A stretch of DNA of 64,000 nt from Calamus simplicifolius. Lineage: Eukaryota; Streptophyta; Magnoliopsida; Arecales; Arecaceae. Below are positions 32,905-45,243 of the stretch, one piece after another. The notes beneath the pieces are model-generated. The model saw only the letters and a list, made by a program, of their open reading frames with translations. It was not told the origin of the DNA and ran no database searches. The stretch covers positions 1,406,157 through 1,470,156 of the forward strand of contig UESW01003881.1 in assembly GCA_900491605.1 (NCBI GenBank), written 5' to 3'. A program made the translations under genes and the position numbers. Position 1 is the first letter of the stretch, and each line of letters begins with the position of its first letter.

Positions 32905-34433
32905 AAGGAAGTCTATTTAGGTGGCTTTGGCTGAAGTGAACGAGTACCACTAGCTTACATCATTGATTTTATTGTTATCATTAATAGTTGTTTCTTCCTA
33001 CTTCATTGTTAATATTTGGATTATTGTTGCAATTTTTACATTAGTGGAGAAAGTGGATGATTTTGGTATGTTGCAAATGTGCTTATATCGGGTACTATCC
33101 TCTGATGCTTCATATTGTAGTTATTATATTATAAACATTTTAATTTTTAATTTTTTTATCTCAGTAGTAGTTTAAAATTTATTAGTGTCCCTTGGTCCTT
33201 TTGGTTGTGGTACTTGTCATATTTTAAAACATGCTTTAATGCAATATGTGGTGAACTCTATTTCTTCTTATTATTGCGTTTGTGCTATCTTTCGGTTCTT
33301 TTTGTCTTTATGCTGCACTTCGGAAGAAATGAATTGTAGTGGTTTGATTTTTTAAAAATTTTTTGATAGGGATTTCTATTCTTTGATAATGGGGTGATGA
33401 TGGTATCTTTTCCTATGCTAGCTAATCATCAGGAACTATAAAGGTTAATTTATTATGTCCTATTGCTGATGATCAAAATGCAGTTCATGATTTTGCCCAA
33501 GTTGAAGGTTTCATCATTAATTTATAATTGTCAACTTCATTCTAAGCTTTGATTTCTAATCTTAGATTTGATTTGCGATGACATCGAGGAGTTATGATGG
33601 AGGAAAGATTTTCCATGGAGGCTTTTTCATATCGAAAATGATATGGATACCAGAATGATGGGTGGATTTGCAGCTGATATGTAGCATTGAGTCTCTTTTC
33701 TATTTTAGTTCTCTCTATATTCTAAAATCTCATTCATTCCATTTATGTTGGTTAACATTTGGTTGTTTTGTGTTATCAGTTTGACCACGGGAGCGATCTT
33801 GACATTTTGGGTGGACGAAGGTAGATTTTTTTTTAATCATAAAAGGGGTTCCTCAACTTTGTTTCTAGAATTGGTTAATACTAAGTTTTTCTTTATCCCC
33901 TTATTCTTAGCCTCTATTCTTATTTATGTTATTTATGATGTTACAGAGAGCTTGTGCATCATAGGACAATCCTACTCAATGATAGTCTTTATTTGATAAT
34001 TAAAGATTATTTGGAGAAAATGTAGTGTGATATTATGATTATATTTTAATTAAGCTATTTTCTCTTATTTAAAAATGGAGCTAGCATTTTCATTTTCTCT
34101 TACATTATTGGGTGTCCTTAATTTTATATCATAGTTATTTTTTGTGTACCTTTATGTTTCTAATTATCATTTTCAGCATTAATTTATAATCCATCGGTCT
34201 TCTTTCTGGGTATTGAAATTTTTCTTTTTGGGCTAGTATCTTTATTTGCTTCGCTAGAACACCTTAATTTTTTTGGTAAAGGCAAGATTGTGGAATTGGA
34301 GTTACGAAGTGATTTTTCACAAAGAGATTCCTCATAAGATGAACCATTTACTGGTACATCTTTCATTATGCCTTTTGTTTTAGTTGCTATTTCATCTGAA
34401 AATATCTACTAGCTTCAGCCATTCTTTATTTTG
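32905..34433 (+). repeat. Amplified ~1.55-kb unit, copy 2
   Basis: Begins AAGGAAGTCTATTTAGGTGG at 32905; the same landmarks follow in the same order as in copy 1 (TATGTTGCAAATGTGC, GGGGTGATGATGG, GCTAGCTAATCATCAGG, GATATGGATACCAG, TTTGACCACGGG, TGCTTCGCTAG). Confidence 0.9.
33045..34025 (+). pseudogene. Exon-like islands of an unidentified gene, copy 2
   Basis: Five islands with splice-like borders: 33045-33091 (TTAG|, CGG|GTAC; EKVDDFGMLQMCLYR), 33390-33402 (ATG|GTATC; WGDD), 33566-33684 (CTTAG|; LICDDIEEL, then WRKDFPWRLFHIENDMDTRM), 33780-33820 (ATCAG|, GAAG|GTAG; FDHGSDLDILGGR) and 33947-34025 (TACAG|; ELVHHRTILLNDSLYLI to a stop). The last four sum to 252 bases, a multiple of three, and each junction keeps frame. 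Defects: an in-frame TGA in the third island, TAG for CAG at its end, and no GT donor there. The strand is supported by T-rich introns. It looks like the 3' exons of a real gene copied into a repeat; the gene is not recognised. Confidence 0.5.
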
Positions 34434-34840
34434 TAGGTATAAATTATTTTCTCTTTGGCTGAAGGGAATGGGTACCACTAGCTTACATCATTGATTTTAT
34501 TGTTATCATTGACAGATGTTCCTTCCTACTTTATTGTCAATATTTGGATTGTTGATGATATTGGTTTCTGTAATTTTTACATAAGTGAAGAAAGTGGATG
34601 ATTTTGGTATGTTGCAGATGTGCTTATATCGAATATTGTCCCCTGATGCTTCATATTATAATTATTATTTACAAACGTTTAAGTTTATGATTTTTTCTAT
34701 ACTAGTTTAAATTTATCAGTGTCCTTTGGTTCTTTTGGTTGTAGTACTTGTCATATTTTGAATAATGCCTTCCTGCAATGTGTAGTGAACTTCATTTCTT
34801 TTTATTGCGTTTGGGCTATCTTTCGATTCTTTTCGTCACT
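34434..34840 (+). repeat. Amplified unit, copy 3, left part
   Basis: Collinear with the start of copies 1 and 2 (TTGGCTGAAG, GGTACCACTAGCTTACATC, AAAGTGGATGATTTTGG), lacking the AAGGAAGTCTG start. Similarity stops near 34840 at CACTATGCTGC, where a different block begins. The right part resumes at about 39871. Confidence 0.8.
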
Positions 34841-37800
34841 ATGCTGCTTGTTATTTTGTAGGCACTTTTAGTCTTTTATTTGGAAATATATTTCTTTTAT
34901 CTTTGTTATTCTTTCATTGTTTTAACATAACATTGGTTTGATCATTAAAGGCACTTTGAAGAATTGTGTGAGATATTTTTTTGTGATAGGGGCTGCTTAT
35001 CTTTATGGTTGAAAGGATTTGTACTAACCTTTTCTCCCTTACCCAGTTGTTTTACTATTTATGTTGCCTTACTTTTAGATGGCTTTTGGTGAATGCCTAA
35101 TAGCTGGCATCTTTCTTTTTTTTTAGTTATCATTTATGGTCCGTTAGCTACTTAATTGGCTTATCTTTAGTATTAAGATTATTGATGAGTTTGGTGTATA
35201 ACTGTAGATGTTGTTAGTTTATAAATTTGTTTTTGTTGATGAGCTTCATTTTTCAAGTTTTCCAAAGTAGAGTTTGTCCTTTATTTTGTGGTTATTGTTT
35301 ATATATTTTTATGTCCTAAGGGAGAAGAGGTTCACTAACATGTCATTCTTTATATTGTTCTATTGTCTATTGGTTTTTCTTTATTTTTGTGCTTTCTTAT
35401 TTGTATTTATTGTTTTATATAGTCCCATGATGGATTGGTAACCTCAGTGGATCTAGGAGGATTCCTAAAGTTTTGGGATTGAAAAATTTGTAATGAGCTT
35501 TGAGGTTTGTTTTGGCCTTCTGTTTATGTTTGTGCAACCTTGGTATATAAGATTTTGTGTACTTTTATTTTTTACTTTTATTTATTTCATCATTATCTTG
35601 ATTTGATATTTGAATCGTGTGGACAAAATGACACCAAACCATATGTTTTTTGTTGTATGATGGTGTAACTTGCCATCCATAGTGGAGTCCATTTTCTAGC
35701 ACAATAAGTGTCTGTGTGATATACTATTTATTCTGTTCTTATAAAAGAGCTTGTATTCCAAGGATCTCCCATGCTTAAGGGAGAAAATCCACTTTTGTTT
35801 ATGGAACATTATGTTCTTCATTACCTTCCTTTTATGATGGAATTGCTACCTTGAATTGCGAGTGTATGCTCAGTGATGAGTCGCCTGCTTGTTATATGGT
35901 TGATTCTAGGGTTTATATTATGTTTCTTTTTATGACCATATTTATAATTTATGGTTTATATTATGTGGTGCATTGAGTTCAGGTTTTTTTTTTTGATATC
36001 TTCTCGAGAGATATTATTTTTGTGTTTGGTTATGCTATTGTTATAGAATTTGCATGGGAATATATATATTATGCACGATACATTTTTGTAGGAACTTATT
36101 GAGTTTTTTACTAATTTTTCATATGTATTTTTTCTTTTAATTTTATCTTCTATAAAATCCTTGAGGTGGTACAAATTTAATTACTTTGTATGTCATTTAC
36201 CGTTATTGTGCTTTTAGAATCGATAGCTAATTTTTAGTTGTGTTTGGTGGTCTTCTGAAAGAAGTTTGCTATTTAAGTTAAAGTTTTTTGTTTGAATTAT
36301 ATTTTAATATTATGAACATATGGCTTGATTATCTTTTGTAGTGTATCTTGATTTTTTTTGTAGTGTGTCTGATTCGCGTCTATATGGATGCATTTGTTTT
36401 ATCATAGACTAGTCCTGTTAGGTTGTCTCCTGAGAGGAGTTTGCTATTTAAATTGATGTAAGTTTTTTTTGTTTGAATTGTTTCTTGATGTTATAACAAT
36501 GTGGATTGATTTTCTTTTGTGGTTTCTAAGTTGCATCTAGATGGATGCATTTATTTTATCATAGATCAATCCTGTTAGGTGGTCTTCTAAAAGGAGTTTG
36601 CTATTTAAGTTGATGCATGTTTTCTTTGTTTGAATTGTTTCTTGATGTTATGAACATGTGGCTTGATTTTTTTTCTATGGTGTGCCTGACTCCCGTCTAA
36701 ATCGATATCATTTTTTTATCATAGATCAGTCTTGTTAGGTGGTCTTTTGAGAGGAGTTTTGCTTATTTAAGTTGTTGCAAGTTTTTTGTGTTTGAATTGT
36801 TTCTTAGCTTAATTTTTTTTATGGTGTGTCTCTCTGAATTGATGCATTTGTTTTATCATAGACCAATCTTGTTAGGTGATCTTTTGAGAGGAGCTTTGCT
36901 TATTTAAGTTGATGCAAGTTTTTTTTTGTTTGAATTGTTTCTTGGCTTGATTTCATTCTGTGGTGTGTTTAGATGGATGCATTTGTTTTATCATAGATTA
37001 GTCATGTTAGGTGGTTTTTTTAAGTTGATGCAAGTTTTTTTCTTTGAATTATTTCTTGATGTTATAAACATGTGTTGATTTTCTTTTAGTGTGTCTGATT
37101 CTTGTCTGGATGGATACAATTTTTTATCATTGCTACATGGATTTATTTTGGGTATGCTGCAGTTATTTTAGGCTTTTGGATGCTTCCTTGTCATATAGGT
37201 GTGCGCGTGCATATGTATAGAGGAGTTTATTTAGCTTATCACTATCTATGCTAGTGTCAAGCCCGAATGAGAAAAGTGGAGAGAACGGATGATTTCTCAT
37301 TATGGTGGTTATTTGATGTTGAATTTATTGCACCTTTTTTTTCACAGTGTTGTTGATGTTGTTTTATAAAATATTATATTTTACGGTATACCCTAGGTTC
37401 TTTAATATTGGTTTTTTGATGTTTCTTTTCAACCAGTCAATGGGCTTGGTATACCGCAGGTGCCAATTTAGATCGTTTCTAGATTTGCTTATTCTTTGAT
37501 GAGCTTCTTTTTACCCTTTTGTAGATTTGTTGCTCGTTTTAGCCCTTATTCAACTTTCATATAAAATCAGTTTTGTAGGATGTGAAAGATCTAGGGAATA
37601 ATGTTGATACTAATGTTGAGTCATTTTTTGCCATTACGGACTTGGCTTGTTTTCTTTAGCTTCTTTTTATGGCCACATTTTATGATTTTAGGGTTTATAT
37701 TATGTGGTGCAATAAGTTTGGGTTTTTTTTGTGGTATCTTCTCAAGAGACATTATTTCTGTGTTGGTTATGCTATTGTTATAGAATTTGCATAGGAATAT

Positions 37801-39870
37801 ACATAATATACATAATACATTTTTGTAGGAACTTATTGAGTTTTTTACTATCATTTCCATAAGTGTTTTTTTAATTTTATTTTCTATAAAATTTTGAGGT
37901 GGTACAAATTTAATTACTTTGTATGTTATTTATTGTTATTGTGTTTTTAGAATCCCTAGCTAATTTTTAGTTGTCAACTTTTAAAATATCTGTATCTGCT
38001 CATATCATGATGGGGTCACCTATATTGCATGTATTCCTGTGTAATTGCACAACAGTTTCACAATCGGATAAGGTTTGGTAAATGGTGTTATGATTCTCTT
38101 TGGTAAGGGTTTTTGTGTTTATCTATTAATTGATTGCCTTACAAAGTTATTGAAGAATTCATTCTTCTGTAAGGAGTTTGCTTATTTAAGTTGATGCAAT
38201 TTTTTTTAAATTATTTCTTGATGATATGAACATGTTGCTTGATTTTCTTCTGTGATATATCTGATTTGTGTTGGATGGATACATTTTTTTATAATAGATC
38301 AGTCCTATTAGGTGGCTTTCTGATAGGAGTTTTCTTATTTAAGTTGGTGCAAGTATTTTTTTTTTTGAATTATTTTTTGATGTTATGAATATATGGCTTG
38401 ATTTTCTTCTGTGTTGTGTTTGATTTTCGTCTAGATAGATGAATTTGTTTTATCATAGATCAGTCATGTTAGGTGGTCTTCTGAAAGGAGTTTGCTATTT
38501 AAGTAAAGTTATTTTTGTTTGAATTATTTCTTAATATTATGAACATGTGGCTTGACTTTCTTCTATGGTGTGTCTTGGTTTTCTTCTGTAGTATGTTTGA
38601 TTCGCGTCTCGATGGATGCATTTGTTTTATCATAGACCAGTCCTATTAGGTGGTCTTCTGAGAGGAGTTTGCTATTCAAATTGATAAGTTTTTTTGTTTG
38701 AATTGTTTCTTAATGTTATAAACATATAGCTTGATTTTTTTCTGTGGTGTGTCTAAGTGGCATCTAGATGGATGCATTTTTTTATCATAGATCAGTCCTG
38801 TTAGGTGGTATTCTAAATGGAGTTTGCTATTTAAATTGATGCAAGTTTTCTTTGTTTGAATTATTTCTTGATGTTATGAACATGTGACTTTATTTTTTCT
38901 ATGATGTGTCTGACTCCCGTCTAGATAGATTTCATTTGTCTTATCGTAGATCAGTCTTGTTAGGTAGTATTTTGAGAGGAGTTTTGCTTATTTAAGTTGA
39001 TGCAAATTTTTTTTGTTCGAATTGTTTCTTAGCTTAATTTTCTTCTGTGGTGTGTCTCTTTCTGAATGGATGCATTTGTTTTATCATAGATCAATCTTGT
39101 TAGGTATTCTTTTGAGAGGAGCTTTGCTTATTTAAGTTGATGCAAGTTTTTTTTTGTTTGATTTGTTTCTTGGCTTGATTTCCTTTGTGGTGTGTTTAGA
39201 TGGATGGATTTGTTTTATCATAGATCAGTCATGTTATGTGGTTTATTTAAGTTGATGCAAGTTTTTTTTCTTTGAATTATTTCTTGATGGATGCATTTGT
39301 TTTATCATTACTACATGGATCTATTTTGGGTATGCTGCAGTTATTTTAGGCTTTTGGATGTTTTCCTGTCATATACGCATGCGCGTGCATATGAATAGAG
39401 GAGTTTATTTAGCTTATCACTATCTATGCCAGTCTCAAGCCTGAATGAGAAAAGTGGAGAGGATAGATGATTTCTCATTATGGTGGTTCCTTGATATTAA
39501 ATTCATTGCACCTTTTTTTCAGTGTTGTTGATGTTGTTTCATAAAATATTATATTTTGCGGTGTACCTTAGGTTATTTAATATTGGTTTTTCGATGTTGC
39601 TTTTCAACCAGTCAATGGGCTTGGTATACGGTGCCAATTTAGATAGTTTTTGGATTTGCTTATTCTTTGATAAGCTTTCTTTTTATCCTTTTGTAGATTT
39701 GTAGCTCGTTTTATCTCTTATTCGGTGTTCATGTAAAATCAGTTTTGTAGGATGTGAAAGATCTAGGGAATAATATGGATACTAATGTTGAGTCATTTTT
39801 TACCATTATGGACCTTGGCTTATTTTCTTTAGCTTATTTTTATAACCACATTTTATGATTTCTAGTTAGG
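34841..39870 (+). repeat. 5-kb block interrupting copy 3, with two-level internal repeats
   Basis: T-rich, no coding content. Two large copies of the same sequence begin near 35930 and 37665 (landmarks TTTATATTATGTGGTGCA, GTTATGCTATTGTTATAGAA, TGCTGCAGTTATTTTAGGC, CAGTCAATGGGCTTGGTATA), and a third start is seen near 39830. Inside each lies a tandem series of 130-180-bp units marked by TGTTAGGTGGTCTTCTGAGA and GGATGCATTTGTTTTATCAT: about 36230-37110 (six units) and 38160-39300 (seven to eight units). The difference in unit number explains the spacing of 1.74 versus 2.16 kb. Confidence 0.8.
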
Positions 39871-40918
39871 TTTTTTTATGTTAGCTAATCATCAGGAACT
39901 ATAAAGGTTAATTTATTATGTCCTATTGCTGATGAACAAAATGCAGTTCATGATTTTGCCCAAGTTGAAGGTTTCATCATTTTTTTATCATTAATTTATA
40001 ATTGTCAATCTTCATTCTAAGCTTCGATTTCTAATCTTTGATTTGATCTGATGACATGGAGGAATTGTCATGGAAGCTTTTTCATATCGAAAATGATATG
40101 GATACTGGGATGATGGGTGGATGTGCTGCTGATATGCAGCATTGAGTTTCTCTTTTATTTTAGTTCTTTCTATGTTCTAAAATCTCATTCGTTCCATTTA
40201 TGTTGGTTAATACTTGGTGGTTTTGTGTCATTAGTTTGACGATCGAAGCGATCAAGACATTTTAAGTGGACGAAAGTAGATTTTTTTTTTAATCATAAAG
40301 GGGTTCCTCATCTTTGTTTTTAGAATTAGTTAATACTAAGTTTTTTTTTAGCCTCTTATTCTTAGACTTTATTCTTATTTATGTTATTTCTGATGTTGCA
40401 GAGGCTTGCGCATTATGGGACAATTCTACTTAAGGGTAATCTTTATTTGATAATTGAAGATTGTTTGAAGGAAATGTAGTGTGATATTATGATTATATTT
40501 TAATTAAGTATTTTTTCTATTTTAAAATTGAGCTAGCGTTCCTATTTTCTCCTGCATTAGAGGGTCCTTAATTTATATCATAGTTATATTTTGTGTACCT
40601 TTATATTCTAATTGCCATTTTCAGCATTAATTTATAATCCATTGGTCTTCTTTCTAGGCACTGAATTTTTTTTTTTGGCTAGTATCTTTGTTTGCTTCGC
40701 TAGAACACCTTGATTTTATCGGTGAAGGAAAGATGGTGGAATTGGAGTTACGAAGTGATTTTTCACAAAGAGATTCCTCATAAGATGAAGAAGAATTTAT
40801 TGGTACATCTTTTACTAAATGCATTTTGTTTTAGTTGCTATTTATCTAAAAGTAACTACTTACTTAAGTCATTCTTTATTTTGTAGGTGTAAATTATTTC
40901 CTCTTTATGCTGTCCTAT
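39871..40918 (+). repeat. Amplified unit, copy 3, right part
   Basis: Resumes at TTATGTTAGCTAATCATCAG, the middle of the unit, and continues to the copy 4 start. About 100 bases of the unit around the block's insertion point are missing. The FDHGSD-like island is present with changes (TTTGACGATCGAAGC). Confidence 0.8.
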
Positions 40919-42516
40919 AAGGAAGTCTGTTTAGGTGGCTTTGGCTAAGTAAACGGTACCACTAGCTTACATCATTGATTTTATTGTTATCATTAATAGT
41001 TGTTTCTTCTACGTCATTGTCAATATTTGGATTATTATTGCAATTTTGATATTAGTGGAGAAAGTGGATGATTTTGGTATGTTGCAAATGTGCTTATATC
41101 GGGATTTTGATATGTTGCAAATGTGCTTATATCAGGTACTATCCTTTATGCTTCATATTGTAGTTATTATATTATAAACATTTTTGTTTTGATTTTCTTA
41201 TCTCAGTAGTACTTTAAAATTTATTAGTGTCCCTTGGTCCTTTTGGTTGTGGTACTCATCATATTTTGAAACATGCTTTACTACAATGTGTGGTAAACTC
41301 CATTTCTTCTTGTTATTGCATTTGGGCTATCTTTCAGTTCTTTTTGTTGCTATGCTCACTTCGAAAGAATTGAATTTTAGTGGTTTGATTTTTTAAATTT
41401 TTTGATAGGGATTTCTATTCATTGATAGTGGGGTGATGATGGTATCTTTTTCTATGCTAGCTAATCATTAGGAACTATAAAGGTTAATTTATTATGTCCT
41501 ATTGCTGATGAACAAAATGCAGCTCATGATTTTGTCCAAGTTAAAGATTTCATCATTTTTTCATCATTAATTTATAATCGTCAATCTTTATTCTAAGTAT
41601 TGATTTCTAATCTTTGATTTGATTGCGATGGCATGGATGAATTGTGATGGAGGAAAGATTTTTCATGGAGGCTTTTCATATCGAAAATGATATGGATACC
41701 AGGATGATGGGTGGATTTGGCTGATATGCAGCATTGAGTCTTTTTTGCATTTTAGTTCTCTCTATGTTCTAAAATCTCATTCGTTCCATTTATATTGGTT
41801 AACACTTGGTGGTTTTGTGTCATTAGTTTGACCATGGAAGCGATCAAGACATTTTGGGTGGACGAAAGTAGATTTTTTTTAATCATAAAGGGGGTTCCTC
41901 AACTTTGTTTCTAGAATTGGTTAATACTAAGTTTTTTTTATCTCCTTATTCTTAGCCTCTATTCTTATTTATGTTATTTATGATGCTACAGAAAGGTTAT
42001 GCATCATGGGACAATCCTACTCAAGGATAGTCTTTTTATTTGATAATTGAAGATTGTTTGGAGGAAATACAGTATGATATTATGATTATATTTTAATTAA
42101 GGTGTTTTCTCCTATTTTAAAATGGAGCTAGCATTCTTATTTTCTCCTGCATTAGTGGGTGTCCTTAATTTATATCATAGTTATATTTTGTGCACCTTTA
42201 TGTTCCTAATTGCCATTTTTAGCATTAATTTATAATCCGTCGGTCTTCTTTTTGGGCACTGAAATTTTTCTTTTTGGGTTAGTATCTTTGTTTGCTTCGC
42301 TAGAACACCTTGATTTTATCGGTGAAGGCAAGATGGTGGAATTGGAGTTATGAAGTGATTTTTCAAAAGAGGTTCCTCATAAGATGAACCATTTACTGGT
42401 ACATCTTTCACTAATTGCATTTTGTTTTAGTTGCTATTTCATCTGAAAGTATCTATTAGCTTAAGCCATTCTTTATTTTGTCGGTGTAAATTATTTTCTC
42501 TTTATGTTGTCGTACA
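40919..42516 (+). repeat. Amplified unit, copy 4
   Basis: Starts AAGGAAGTCTGTTTAGGTGG and carries all landmarks of copies 1 and 2. A short internal duplication near 41085-41135 repeats GATTTTG(G/A)TATGTTGCAAATG. The HHGTILLKDS island is present near 41990, followed by an in-frame stop because of an extra T. Confidence 0.9.
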
Positions 42517-43495
42517 AGGAAGTCTGTTTAGGTGGCTTGACTAAAGTGAACAGGTACCACTAGCTTATATCATTGATTTTATTGTTATCATTAATAGTTA
42601 TTCTTCCTACTTCATTGTCAATATTTGGATTATTGTTGCAATTTTGACATTAGTGGAGAAAGTGGATGATTTTGGTATGTTGCAAATGTGCTTATATCGG
42701 AATTTTGGTATGTTGCAAATGTGCTTATATCAGGTACTATCCTAGGTGCTTCATATTGTAGTTATTATATTATAAATATTTTTGTTTATGATTTTCTTAT
42801 CTCAGTAGTAGTTTAAAATTTATTAGTGTCCCTTGGTACTTTTGGTTGTGGTACTTTTTATATTTTAAAACATGCTTTAATGCAATGTGGTGAACTCTAT
42901 TTCTTTTTGTTATTGCATTTGGACTATCTTTCGGTTCTTTTTGTCGCTATGTTGCACTTCAGAAGAATTGAATTGTAGTGGTTTAATTTTTTTTTTTTTT
43001 TTGATAGGAATTTCTATTCTTTGATAGTGGGGTGATGATGGTATCTTTTCCTATGCTAGCTAATCATCAGGAACTATAAAGGTTAATTTATTATGTCATA
43101 TTGCTGATGATCAAATGCAGTTCATGATTTTGCCCAAGTTGAAGGTTTCATCATTTTTTCATCATTAATTTATAATTGTCAATCTTCATTCTAATCTTTG
43201 ATTTTCAATCTTTGATTTGACCTACGATGATATCAAGGAATTATGATGAAGGAAAGATTTTTCATGGAGGCTTTTTCATATCGAAAATGATATGGATACC
43301 AGGATGATGGGTGGATTTGCTGCTGATATGCAACATTGAGTCTCTTTTGTATTTTAGTTCTCTCTATGTTCTAAAATCTTATTCGTTCCATTTATTTTGG
43401 TTAACACTTAATGGTTTTGTGTCATTAGTTTGACCATGGGAACTATCAAGACATTTTTGATGGACGAAAGTAGATATTTTTTTAATCATAAAAGG
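42517..43495 (+). repeat. Amplified unit, copy 5, partial
   Basis: Starts like copy 4, shares its internal duplication near 42680-42740, and breaks off after TAATCATAAAAGGGTTCC at about 43495. Copies 4 and 5 therefore share a more recent ancestor than copies 1 and 2. Confidence 0.85.
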
Positions 43496-43879
43496 GTTCC
43501 ATTTATGTAACTCTTTTTTTCTTTTTTTTGGGATCCCAAGGACTCTAGCTAAGCCAACTTGATTGGACCTCACTACATTAATTTTAGATATAAAATTACC
43601 AATACTATTTTTGACCGTAAGCATTTATGATGCTAGAGTCAGTGTTGTTAATGGCTACTTAAGGTGTAAGGTGTAAGGCGCCAAGGCTTAGGCGCTTCTT
43701 ATATCCTAGGATACACCAGAGATGTGAGGCATGCTTAAGGCATGACTAAGGTTAAAATACTTTGAGTAAATGAAAAATGTAAAGGCATTAAGACTAAATG
43801 CGATCTATATTAAGGTTTGGCAAGGCTTAGAGAAATTGGAGTCATATGGTTAACCAATTTATTTAACAGGATTGTAGCA
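43496..43879. other. Spacer with GGCGCC-type repeat debris
   Basis: Contains AAGGTGTAAGGTGTAAGGCG and AAGGCTTAGGCGCTT, a type of low-copy direct and inverted repeat common around worn plant retroelements. No gene seen. Confidence 0.4.
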
Positions 43880-45160
43880 CCTAAAAGAATGTCAAATGAT
43901 TGAAGAAAAAATATATTAATACCTATATAAAAATAAAAAGATATTCAAAATTATGCAAATTATAGAGATTAAGTTGATGAGTCATATAATGAAATTATGG
44001 AAAGAGTAATAAAAAATCGAATAAGAGCTGAAACTTTGGTGTCAAATAATCAATTTATATTTATGCCTAGAAGATCAACTATAGAAGCTATTTTATTAAG
44101 AATATTGATGGAGAGGTATAAAGAAATGAAAAAAGACTTTTATATGATCTTTATTAATTTAGAGAAAGCATATGATAGAGTACCTAGAGAAATAATAAAG
44201 TTGATTTTAAAGAAAAAAAGAGTTACCAAAAGATTGATAAAAGATATGTATAATAGAGCAATAACTATTGTTAAAACAGCAATAGGAGAAACTAGTAAGT
44301 TTTTAATTACTAAAGTTTACATCAAAGATTTGCTTTAAGTCCATATCTTTTTGTATTAGTTATGGATAATTAATCAAACATATTTAAGATGATATCCCAT
44401 GGTGTATGTTATTTAGACGATATAGTGTTGATTGATGAAACTAAATCTGGAGTAAATGCTAAGTTAGAGATTGGGAGAGATGCTTTAGAATCTAAAGGTT
44501 TTAAGATTAGTAGAACTAAAACTGAATACATGAATAATTTTAGTAGAATAGAAATACAAATGAAGAAACAATAAAGATTACAAGCTAAGAGATACCAAGA
44601 AAAAAAAAATTAAGCATTTAGGATCAATTATTCAGCAAGAAGGTAAGTATGTGAAGATGTGAATCATAGAGTTAAAGCACGATAATTAAGTAGATGAGTA
44701 TTTGGGAATTTGTATGATCGATGCATCCTATTAAAATTATTATTATTTTTTTGTAAAACAAGTATTAGGCCAGCTATGCTATACAGAATAGAGTGTGGGC
44801 AATACTGAAACAATATTTGAATAAATTAAGTATAACAAAAATACATATGTTAAGATGGTTATATGGTAAAATTTAAAATAAAAATATACAGAAATAATAG
44901 GAGTAATCCTAATTGAAGATAAAATAAAAGAAAATTGATTACGGTAGTTTGGACATATACAATGAAGATCTTTAAATACTCAGTTAGAAAGAATAATTTT
45001 AACAATTTATGTACTGATAGAGGTAAAGGTAGACCTAAACTAACATGAAAAAAATAATTAAAAAAATATAACTATTTGTAATTTGAGTGTCCTGAATAGA
45101 GCAGAGTGAAGTAAGTAGATTCATGTAGCCGACTTCATGTAGTAAAAAAAAAAAGCTTAG
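43880..45160 (+). pseudogene. LINE relic: reverse transcriptase and 3' end
   Basis: A 113-codon frame at 43997-44338 reads MERVIKNRIRAETLVSNNQF, then FMPRRSTIEAILLRILMERY and FINLEKAYDRVPREI, the core of plant L1-type reverse transcriptase (catalytic FxxLEKAYD motif). 44389-44574 follows with CYLDDIVLIDETKSGVNAKL, where the catalytic pair reads LDD in place of the usual ADD, and SRTKTEYM. The C-terminal tail with WLYGKI and IEQSEVSRFM is at about 44850-45120, ending in the typical TTCATGTAGCCGACTTCA. A run of A and a (TA)n tract follow. Stops and shifts separate the blocks; the 5' half is missing. Confidence 0.85.
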
Positions 45161-45180
45161 ATAAGTTAGTTAAATTTAAT

Positions 45181-45185
<5 letters not shown>

Positions 45186-45240
<55 letters not shown>
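45186..45240. repeat. (TA)n microsatellite
   Basis: About 27 uninterrupted TA units shortly after the LINE 3' end. Confidence 0.95.

Positions 45241-45243
<3 letters not shown>

Noticed and set aside
31482..34025. HHGTILL island as a lipoate ligase relic
   Set aside because: A single short motif resembles lipoate/biotin ligases, but the neighbouring islands do not follow that family, so no identity is given.
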